64,000 nt of DNA. Origin: Nakazawaea peltata (lineage: Eukaryota; Ascomycota; Pichiomycetes; Alaninales; Pachysolenaceae). The DNA is taken from contig BCGQ01000007.1 of NCBI GenBank assembly GCA_001599355.1, positions 562,620-626,619 on the forward strand. The letters run 5' to 3'. Of this stretch, positions 8,619 to 15,540 are shown piece after piece. The notes under the pieces were generated by a model. It was not told the DNA's origin. It was given only the letters and a program-made list of their open reading frames with translations, and did not search any database. The stretch's first letter is position 1. Every line of letters begins with the position of its first letter. A program made the position numbers and the translations under genes.

Positions 8619-9047
8619 GATGTGATATGAGTAGTTCTTAGAGCTAAATCAGGTCCAATATCGACTCTTCTTCAATACTTCAAAAGTGAAAAATTTTGGA
8701 AGGAAAAAGAAAAAGGTTAAAATTTTTCACCGAGGGAGGGATGGGTTGACTAGTTGGGGGGTGAAATTTGGGGGGTGATAATTGGGGGATGATTTGGAGG
8801 TTTGAGTTGCAAATAGAGTTGGATAATTGCAAGAGGGTGAGTTTAACGGAGATGCGAAATTTACAAAGGAATATCGTTTAATTTATATGAACTGTGGTGG
8901 TCCAATTGGTTACACAGTTTATTACTGTCGATGACTTGTGGGGTTGGAGGTTGAGTGATGAAATAACCTTCGATAACCGCAATAATGGACGTTAAAATGT
9001 AAGCAACTACTTAAAACGTGTTTATTCGTCACTTGGCAAAATCAGGA

Positions 9048-9054
9048 TGAGTCA
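9048..9054. promoter_or_regulatory. Gcn4-type site TGAGTCA
   Basis: A perfect TGAGTCA in the context GATGAGTCAG, 430 bp upstream of LEU4 and 76 bp from the Leu3-type palindrome. Gcn4 control of LEU4 is established in S. cerevisiae. Confidence 0.75.
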
Positions 9055-9129
9055 GTGTATTGCCGTTTCTCCGCCTCGATCCCCTCTTTGTATACATAAC
9101 ATCGCTGTCATCCCTTCTTAGCGGATCTC

Positions 9130-9145
9130 GCGCCGGTACCGGCGC
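9130..9145. promoter_or_regulatory. Leu3-type UAS, 16-bp perfect palindrome
   Basis: GCGCCGGTACCGGCGC is a perfect palindrome whose core CCGGTACCGG (9133-9142) matches the Leu3 consensus CCGGNNCCGG. Leu3 is the alpha-isopropylmalate-responsive regulator of leucine genes, and the only gene served here is LEU4. Confidence 0.88.
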
Positions 9146-9287
9146 ACTCGATCCCCTCACTGAAAAAAAAAAAATATTGACGGGGCGGAAACGGCGTTTT
9201 TCTCTTCCGATCCTTCGATAACCGAAATTCTACAACATCATTACACCAAATACATCACAAGACATTATTATACATAAATAGGTGCTT

Positions 9288-10652
9288 TCAGATGGGCACA
9301 ACTTCCACTATATAGTCTTGTTCAAGCTCTGTTTCTTGTACAGTGACGAACAAATCGAGTTCCTCGTCGTCGAACATCAATTTACAGTCTGAAAGTTTGA
9401 AGAATGAGGTCGCAGTTTCTTGGATATCGAGGATTTGCATGTCAGGAGTGACCCGTAGATCATGTCGTTGCTTCTCTGTTAGCCTGAGGGTGATTTGGAA
9501 TGAGTTAGGGTCATTTTGAGCTTCTTGACGGAGCACACTATGTTGTTTTTGTAAAGATTTCGACAGTAATTTCTCCAATTCTTCGAGTTTCAAGTTCTCC
9601 AAAGCTGCATCGTCGGCTTCTTTTACTATAGTTACATCGGCATCAATGTCTAGGATATCTGAGGTTGCAATATTGGTCTCTGCAGCGGGAACCAGAACCA
9701 TATCATCGTAAAGAATTGATTTCTTGGACTTCTTCTTCTCTTCGTAGTCCCATTGATACATTAACCATACTTCTAAGTTGTAGAAATTGTCTGAATCTTT
9801 GGTCAAATCCTGTTGCACCATTAAGACATTGCATATACTCGACAGTTTGTGCAATTTGATGTTGTCATAGACCATTATTAACTCGTCCGGGGTCTTGAAT
9901 TCTTGGAATTTCTTGATCACTCCAAGTACTTTCTGTACAGTTGAAGAACCGGTGACTTCTATCCATAATATGGTATTCACATTGACGAGACTGAGATGAA
10001 CTTTCAATTTGAACTTGTCTCGTGCCCCCACCATCTTGTTTTTGTTATATATAGCGGACCTGTCTGTGTCCGGGATACTATCAAGCGAAGTTTTGAAATC
10101 ATCCAATTCTGGGATCTCCAAATCGGGGAAATCGATGAAACTTGGGGCCAGAACTGGTGATACTACACTGGGTTTTGACCTGGCCGGCTTTTTAGCTGAT
10201 CCGGGACCATCATATTCGGGATCTTCATAGTCTTCATCACTGCTCTCATTTCTCTTCAGTCTTCTTCTACCTCTTTTGGGCTTCTTTTCCTCGGATTCTA
10301 CAGTTATTGGGACCGGTGTTTCAGGTGGTGGAGTCACATCTCTTTCATAAGCCCTTTTCTCGGCCTCAAATTCGTCTCCTAAACTTGAAATAGGGTCATC
10401 ATTTATGCCAAAGTTATCACTTGAAGCGGTGTTAACAGCTTGAGATAACGAGGTCTCAGCACCAACTTCCTTCTTGTGATGCTTGCTCTTCTTCTTCTTC
10501 TTCTTTTTCCTATGCTTGGAATCTTCATCATGCTCATCGAATCCATCATGGAAGGCAAAGAAGTCATCCTCTACACGAGCTCTCTTCTTCAGACTGGCTG
10601 GGCCATCGATGAGAGCAGAGCTCGAGTCGGAAGGTTGGATTTCGTCGCTCAT
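9288..10652 (-). CDS. ESC2: RENi-family protein Esc2 with SUMO-like domains
   Basis: A 454-residue protein, nearly the same length as S. cerevisiae Esc2 (456). The N-terminal half is disordered, with a lysine run (residues about 49-55) and patches such as KKPKRGRRRLKR and DEDYEDPEYDG that suit a nuclear protein. Two SUMO-like domains follow: the first at about 205-300 (KFKLKVHLSLVNVNTILWIEV) and the second at the C-terminus (FQITLRLTEKQRHDLRV to VEVVPI). Rad60-Esc2-Nip45 proteins act in genome stability and silencing, binding Ubc9 through the C-terminal domain. The domain pair makes this call firm. The promoter carries a striking TTCGTAA repeat cluster. Confidence 0.88.
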   Translation of the reverse strand: MSDEIQPSDSSSALIDGPASLKKRARVEDDFFAFHDGFDEHDEDSKHRKKKKKKKSKHHKKEVGAETSLSQAVNTASSDNFGINDDPISSLGDEFEAEKRAYERDVTPPPETPVPITVESEEKKPKRGRRRLKRNESSDEDYEDPEYDGPGSAKKPARSKPSVVSPVLAPSFIDFPDLEIPELDDFKTSLDSIPDTDRSAIYNKNKMVGARDKFKLKVHLSLVNVNTILWIEVTGSSTVQKVLGVIKKFQEFKTPDELIMVYDNIKLHKLSSICNVLMVQQDLTKDSDNFYNLEVWLMYQWDYEEKKKSKKSILYDDMVLVPAAETNIATSDILDIDADVTIVKEADDAALENLKLEELEKLLSKSLQKQHSVLRQEAQNDPNSFQITLRLTEKQRHDLRVTPDMQILDIQETATSFFKLSDCKLMFDDEELDLFVTVQETELEQDYIVEVVPI

Positions 10653-10992
10653 GCCGGGACAACTGGGGGTGGGATATTAATGGCACAGAGCAGCTATATT
10701 AACCCACTGAAGTATGCACTATGCCGCGTAATATGAATACCGCTGACCCTTCTTTAAACGACCTCTTCAAGTGAGAAGACTTAGTTTATGTTTTTCGTAA
10801 ATACAGAGCGACATCATTGACAAATTCGTAATTCGCTAAGCACTTCAGAAAATGTTTGAATTCGTAAATATAGAGCAACTTCATATTAACTTCGTAATTT
10901 GCTCATGTGTATGGAAGATATTTAAATTCGTAAATACTGAGCAGCTACATGATCTTTTACATTGAGATGAACCATGATTAAACTATATACGG
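10653..10992 (-). promoter_or_regulatory. ESC2 promoter, intergenic to BIG1 3' end
   Basis: No gene is seen. The central 150 bp is a degenerate tandem repeat of about 66 bp rich in TTCGTAA motifs, listed separately. Confidence 0.7.
10794..10942. repeat. 66/67-bp tandem repeat carrying five TTCGTAA motifs
   Basis: Unit 1 is 10794-10860, unit 2 is 10861-10926 and a partial third unit starts at 10927. Each unit opens with TTCGTAAATAYNGAGC and carries a second motif TTCGTAATTYGCT in its middle (10825-10837, 10891-10903). The cluster is 142 to 290 bp upstream of the ESC2 start. Confidence 0.85.
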
Positions 10993-12093
10993 TCAGTCCT
11001 GTTTCAGTTTAGATTTTGGAAAGATGACTCTGAAGACATATACGATGAACTGAAGAGTTTTGAAAGAGATAAATAAGAAAACCAACCCCACAATCAGCAA
11101 GATAACCATCTCATTTTCTTTGATCAAATCAGGGTCGATGAGCTGGGGTAAATCTTGAATATCGTTCCAGAATCTACCGTAATCACGTGGGATGAGATTA
11201 TCATTAGTGAGTCTTGGTTTAGGGAACTCGGGACGTGAAGCTTTGTCCATTCCGTGGGTATTTCTTTCGAATTCTGCTACTCGAGTTTTATCGAAAACTG
11301 TCAAATCTGGGAAGATCGAGTTATCGAGCAAGCGACGACGTTCGGATGGGCTCAATTGGTCGATATGCTTCACATCCTCGGGGAATTCTTTGAATAAGTT
11401 AAATTTATTTTGGTGTTCCGGCACGTTAGGGTCAAATTCACTCAAGGTATTTGATGTGTATAAAACGAAATAATGAGGTGATGGGAGTCTTCTGGCTATT
11501 TCATGGAAGAGTTGGTCATGTTTTTTGAGGGTGAATTTCCTTAAATTGAATTCTACTCCATCTTCATCAACTCCTATAGCATCAATTGGGGGTAAATCAC
11601 TGAAATCGATCCTAATTACTCTCTTCTTAATGTCAATATAATGAGGCACCTCATCTGCGCTGTCATTAACTACGTGGTATGTCTGGGCTTCACATTTGTC
11701 TTCAAGATGTCTTGTTAACAGATCGAAATCAATGCCAACACCATCGTGTGTCACTACATGAGGCATCAGCAGTATAGTGGAGGATCTTTGCAAATACAGA
11801 CGGATATATCCAAAGCTTGAGAAATCTTCAAAATCTGACAAGGTCAATCCTGGTTGATTGATGAGGAAATAAACGTCTTGGGAGCAACCATTGATGGCGA
11901 AATTGATCTGTTGTACCAGATCACTCTTTGAGTAGAAATTATTACCATTTGACTCATGGAATTTGGTTCTCATATTGGGAACTAACTGCTCCGTCATCAA
12001 GAAGGCAGGGAAGTCTGAGTATTCGAGGGCATCTGAGGCGCCAAACAGGGCACCAAGGAGATAAAAGAGGGGAATTTTCGAGAGATATCTCAT
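10993..12093 (-). CDS. BIG1: ER membrane protein for beta-1,6-glucan assembly, Big1-like
   Basis: The ATG at 12093 gives 366 residues with a clear signal peptide (MRYLSKIPLFYLLGALFGASDA). The open frame runs 33 bases further upstream without an ATG. A long lumenal domain follows, then one C-terminal membrane span (about 330-352, MVILLIVGLVFLFISF) and a short basic cytosolic tail. This type I layout, and elements such as SDFPAFLMTEQL after the signal, fit Big1, an ER protein needed for normal cell-wall beta-1,6-glucan. S. cerevisiae Big1 has 335 residues and belongs to the Ac45-like V-ATPase accessory group. Identification is by layout and remembered similarity; other ER glycoproteins are conceivable. 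Confidence 0.72.
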   Translation of the reverse strand: MRYLSKIPLFYLLGALFGASDALEYSDFPAFLMTEQLVPNMRTKFHESNGNNFYSKSDLVQQINFAINGCSQDVYFLINQPGLTLSDFEDFSSFGYIRLYLQRSSTILLMPHVVTHDGVGIDFDLLTRHLEDKCEAQTYHVVNDSADEVPHYIDIKKRVIRIDFSDLPPIDAIGVDEDGVEFNLRKFTLKKHDQLFHEIARRLPSPHYFVLYTSNTLSEFDPNVPEHQNKFNLFKEFPEDVKHIDQLSPSERRRLLDNSIFPDLTVFDKTRVAEFERNTHGMDKASRPEFPKPRLTNDNLIPRDYGRFWNDIQDLPQLIDPDLIKENEMVILLIVGLVFLFISFKTLQFIVYVFRVIFPKSKLKQD

Positions 12094-12453
12094 TCTGTGA
12101 TGCTGGGGATCATAGATGGATGACAAAATGTCTTTTTTTGTTTTAATAATGACAGTCCGTTGCCATCCAAGTCACGTCAAATCATTGGCATTGCCTTTTT
12201 CAGGCACATTCCGTGTGAAAAGTTATGATTTCCTGATTCGGATATTCTGTAGTATGCCTAAACTGGAAGGGAATTGCCTGATTCACAAATTAATATTCTG
12301 CTAAAAGATTTAGCAAATATGAATACCTATATAGGTAGTTACTGTAATGGGTAATAGGCTGGGGTAAGTAGATTCAGATGGTTATCAGACATCATTCAGA
12401 TGGTATTCACTTAGTTATTCAAACAATACTATTATTTATTACTCTAATATCAT
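12094..12453 (-). promoter_or_regulatory. BIG1 promoter / 3' end of YHR112C-like gene
   Basis: No gene is seen. A perfect CArG-type palindrome CCTATATAGG lies at 12326-12335, about 235 bp upstream of the BIG1 start; the same sequence recurs upstream of TFC6. The rest is A+T-rich without recognised sites. Confidence 0.5.
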
Positions 12454-13578
12454 CTACTCAATCAGACGTAACAGCTGATCGAAATCAGCAATCAAATCAG
12501 CAACATTTTCAACTCCAACACTAACCCTGAGAAGACTTGGACTAACTGTAGCGTCACTCATCAACCTCCATTCGATTAAACTCTCAACTCCACCTAAAGA
12601 AGTGGCATGGTGGAAGTATTTCAACTTGGAAGGAAGTACTCTGGCATCATCTTTCGAAGCTACCTCGATACTGAAGGTTGGGGTGTGACCGACCACTTGC
12701 TCCTTGATGAACGGTTCGTCTTGTAAAGAAGAATGGTAAACTTTGGCCAATTTCGGGTACTTTGAGATATTCTCCGAGAGATATTTCACCAACAGGACGG
12801 CATTCTCGGATTGACGAGTAATTCTCAATTCATAAGTTCTCAAACTTCTCAGAAGAAGGTAACTTTCCAAATTAGCAATAGTAGTACCTAACAATAAACG
12901 ATCTTTGACGAGTTCTTTCTTGATCAGCTCGGTCTTGACTACTAATAATCCAGCAAGTAAGTCAGAATGACCACCAAAGTATTTAGTAGCCGAATGCATG
13001 ACGATGTCAGCACCAAATTCAAACGGATCTTGTAATGGAGGAGGAGCAAAAGTACTATCAACCGACAAGAGCAGCCCCTTCGAGTGAGCGATCTCAGCAA
13101 ACTTCTTGATATCAAAGGCTATTCCTTCAGGGTTCACGGGAGTCTCTAAATGGATGAGATCTCCCAGTTGGATCTCGTCAAGATGAGAGAGATCAAATTG
13201 CTCCAATTTCGATACACGAGTGAAAATATTAGCAATCCCATGACATCCATGGTACCCGTCTCCAATGGCGAGTCTCTTAGGATTCAAATGAGTCAACAAG
13301 GCGAAGAAAGCACTGAGCCCCGAGTTGTAGGCGACGACATGTCTTCCTTGGAAGACCAGCTCTTCCAAAACTTTCTCAACTTTCTCAGAATAGGGATGAG
13401 TCAAACGCGAGTAGTAGTTGAAACCGATGATATCGTCTCCTCTTTGAGTGACATCACGGAGTTGGTCTGGGTCATCAGGGTACCTGAAGGTAGTGGCTAC
13501 GTTGATTGGCTGGATGACGTCCTCGACTCTTGAGAGGGAGTCATCTCCATGGACTAAATTGGTGCTGAGATGGGGCAT
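12454..13578 (-). CDS. PLP-dependent Cys/Met-metabolism-type enzyme, YHR112C-like
   Basis: The ATG at 13578 gives 374 residues (S. cerevisiae YHR112C has 378). The fold is the cystathionine gamma-synthase/lyase family of PLP enzymes. The N-terminal INVATTFRYP and NYYSRLTHP elements, the AYNSGLSAFFALL cofactor loop, and the Schiff-base lysine in HSATKYFGGHSDLLAG are all visible. The exact reaction is not established for this subfamily, so I assign only a likely sulfur-amino-acid lyase or synthase. Upstream in-frame sequence to 13668 has no ATG and would overlap the divergent gene's promoter. It is divergent from APE4 exactly as YHR112C is from YHR113W, which supports orthology. Confidence 0.85.
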   Translation of the reverse strand: MPHLSTNLVHGDDSLSRVEDVIQPINVATTFRYPDDPDQLRDVTQRGDDIIGFNYYSRLTHPYSEKVEKVLEELVFQGRHVVAYNSGLSAFFALLTHLNPKRLAIGDGYHGCHGIANIFTRVSKLEQFDLSHLDEIQLGDLIHLETPVNPEGIAFDIKKFAEIAHSKGLLLSVDSTFAPPPLQDPFEFGADIVMHSATKYFGGHSDLLAGLLVVKTELIKKELVKDRLLLGTTIANLESYLLLRSLRTYELRITRQSENAVLLVKYLSENISKYPKLAKVYHSSLQDEPFIKEQVVGHTPTFSIEVASKDDARVLPSKLKYFHHATSLGGVESLIEWRLMSDATVSPSLLRVSVGVENVADLIADFDQLLRLIE

Positions 13579-13881
13579 GATGAACCGGTGGGTGGTATTG
13601 GTGCAGTTGAATGGTCTGTTCAATGGTCTGTTCAATCTCTTCTTATCAATTTCAAAACTGTGGTTCAAGATCTGCCCTTTGGTGTAATGATGTTTGTTGA
13701 GGATTTGCCCTGTGGCTTAAAAGCCGCGCATTTTCGTAATTTCGTAGCATCAAATCCCGATGAGCTTAGCCACACGGCTCAAATTGGTGTAAATTTTACG
13801 CTCAACGACCAAACTATTGATCAACTTGCTCCTATCCCCAAGATACGGTCACCTGTGAACATCACCTCATCTGTGAGCACC
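13579..13881. promoter_or_regulatory. Divergent promoter of YHR112C-like gene and APE4
   Basis: A 303-bp shared promoter. It contains TTCGTAATTTCGTAGCAT (13733-13750), one of the recurrent TTCGTAA-type motifs, about 130-150 bp from the APE4 start. A longer frame from an ATG at 13570 runs through here, but the extra residues do not look like protein and overlap the other gene. Confidence 0.55.
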
Positions 13882-15300
13882 ATGTCCACTATGAAATACG
13901 CCCAGGACTTCGTCTCCTTCGTCAATCGCTCCCCTACACCTTACCATGTCGTCCGTAACGTAAAGCTGCTCTTATTAGAAGCCGGCTTTATCGAGTTGCC
14001 GGAAAGAGTGGCCTGGAATGGCCGGATTGCTGCTAATGGCAAGTACTTTGTCACCCGTAACGGGTCCTCGTTGATTCTGTTTACTGTTGGAGGTGCTTCT
14101 TCGACTTCTGAGCCGTTGGGAATCGCCATGGTGGGTGCCCATACTGACTCTCCAGTCTTGAAGATCAAGCCGGTGTCGAAGTCGGTCAAAGAGGGATACC
14201 ATCAGGTTGGAGTTGAGATATATGGAGGAGGAATCTGGCATACATGGTTTGACAGAGATTTGAGTTGTGCTGGACGTGTGTTTGTACGTGAAAATAGTAC
14301 TGGAAATTACGTCTCGAAGTTGATCAAGATCGAGAAACCATTGTTCAGAATCCCAACTTTGCTGATCCATTTGACTACTGAGAGGTATCAGAAGTTTGAG
14401 ATGAACAAGGAGACTCATTTGAAGCCGATTATTTCGACTACTGGGTCTGTAAAACTGAAGGAAGATGGCTGTTGTTCAAGTGAACCTATGAGTGATGAAC
14501 AATTTGCTTCTGTAAAGACTGTTGTAGAGAGACATAACGAGCAGTTGATCGATTTGATTGCCGAGGAGCTCGGATGTCAAGTTCTGGATATTGAGGATTT
14601 CGAATTGATCCTCTACGACACTCAGAAGTCGACTATTGGTGGAATTAACGATGAGTTTATCTTCAGTCCTCGGTTGGACAACCAGGTGTCATGTTTCTGT
14701 GCTGTCAATGGGTTGATCAACTCTTTGGAGTCATTGGAAGCTCAGAAGGGAATCCAATTGATCTCCATGTTCGATCATGAAGAGGTAGGATCGGTTTCTG
14801 CTCATGGAGCTCAATCTTCTTTTTTGCCTGATGTTTTAAAGAGAATTGGTGGGGACACATTCCATGAATCCATGTCTAAATCGTTCATGTTGTCTTCAGA
14901 TATGGCTCATGGAGTTCATCCGAACTATCCTGAACATTATGAGGGAAACAGTAGACCTCTGTTGAATAATGGTCCAGTAATTAAGATTAATGCTAATCAG
15001 AGGTACACCACGAACTCTCCAGGGATTGTTTTGTTGAAGAAGGTGGCTGAGAAGTCCAAGACTCCGTTACAGATGTTTGTCGTCCGCAATGATAGCCCTT
15101 GTGGGTCGACAATTGGACCTATGCTTTCTGCTAAATTGGGGGTTCGTACTTTAGATTTGGGAAATCCTCAATTGAGTATGCATAGTTGTAGAGAGACTGG
15201 AGGGGCTCATGACATTGAGCTCTTAGTCAACCTCTTCGACAGTTTCTTCTGCAATTATGGTGATTTAGAGGGCAAGATATTAGTTGATGCTTTTGAATGA
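13882..15300 (+). CDS. APE4: Aspartyl aminopeptidase (M18 family)
   Basis: Starting at MSTMKYAQDF the protein has 472 residues, near S. cerevisiae Ape4 (490). M18 metallopeptidases remove N-terminal acidic residues using two metal ions in a dodecamer. The family motifs are intact: the metal ligand in MVGAHTDSP, the bridging region SPRLDNQVSCF, the catalytic glutamates in FDHEEVGS, SSDMAHGVHPNY, and the C-terminal metal histidine in LSMHSCRETGG. An ATG at 13570 lies in frame but precedes a poorly conserved stretch and overlaps the divergent gene, so it is not used; ATG 13891 is an alternative start. In S. cerevisiae the protein is cytosolic and carried to the vacuole by the Cvt route. Confidence 0.92.
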   Translation: MSTMKYAQDFVSFVNRSPTPYHVVRNVKLLLLEAGFIELPERVAWNGRIAANGKYFVTRNGSSLILFTVGGASSTSEPLGIAMVGAHTDSPVLKIKPVSKSVKEGYHQVGVEIYGGGIWHTWFDRDLSCAGRVFVRENSTGNYVSKLIKIEKPLFRIPTLLIHLTTERYQKFEMNKETHLKPIISTTGSVKLKEDGCCSSEPMSDEQFASVKTVVERHNEQLIDLIAEELGCQVLDIEDFELILYDTQKSTIGGINDEFIFSPRLDNQVSCFCAVNGLINSLESLEAQKGIQLISMFDHEEVGSVSAHGAQSSFLPDVLKRIGGDTFHESMSKSFMLSSDMAHGVHPNYPEHYEGNSRPLLNNGPVIKINANQRYTTNSPGIVLLKKVAEKSKTPLQMFVVRNDSPCGSTIGPMLSAKLGVRTLDLGNPQLSMHSCRETGGAHDIELLVNLFDSFFCNYGDLEGKILVDAFE

Positions 15301-15491
15301 GATTGGGGGTTAGAGAGTTGCCTGATTGGTGTATATCCTATATAGGAAGTTATAAGAATCATTAGAAATTTTATATGTGAATTTAAATTACTATATTTGG
15401 TAAGTGTTTGTAGTTCCTGATATGGAAGTTATAATTGCCTACCCCATTTGTAATTTCCAAATTAGGAAATATCTTTTGTATAAATAAACAA

Positions 15492-15502
15492 GGTTCGAAT
15501 CA
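15492..15502 (+). promoter_or_regulatory. TFIIIC B-box-like site just upstream of TFC6
   Basis: GGTTCGAATCA matches the B-box consensus GGTTCGANTCC in ten of eleven positions. It lies 38 bp before the TFC6 start, and no A box or tRNA cloverleaf surrounds it. S. cerevisiae TFC6 has a TFIIIC-only site (ETC6) in its promoter that mediates autoregulation. Confidence 0.65.
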
Positions 15503-15540
15503 CAAGGTTGATTAAACGGGTTAGAAGTGGTGAAATTGAA

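Larger units (their letters stand above)
8619..9287 (-). promoter_or_regulatory. LEU4 promoter region
   Basis: The interval lies between the LEU4 start and the 3' end of ESC2, both on the minus strand, so it serves LEU4. It holds the Leu3-type and Gcn4-type sites listed separately. It also has an inverted pair of TGAAAAATTTT elements (8686-8697 and 8719-8730), a 12-bp direct repeat CTCGATCCCCTC (9075-9086, 9147-9158) that includes the STRE core CCCCT, and a 13-bp direct repeat CCTTCGATAACCG (8967-8979, 9212-9224). No gene is seen. Confidence 0.8.

Noticed and set aside
13570-13881. N-terminal extension of APE4 from ATG 13570
   Set aside because: It would overlap the divergent YHR112C-like start and adds about 100 residues with no M18 similarity; family length fits the start at 13882.
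15440-15520. A tRNA gene at the GGTTCGAATCA box
   Set aside because: No A box, no acceptor stem and no anticodon arm can be drawn around it; it is better explained as an isolated TFIIIC-type site.
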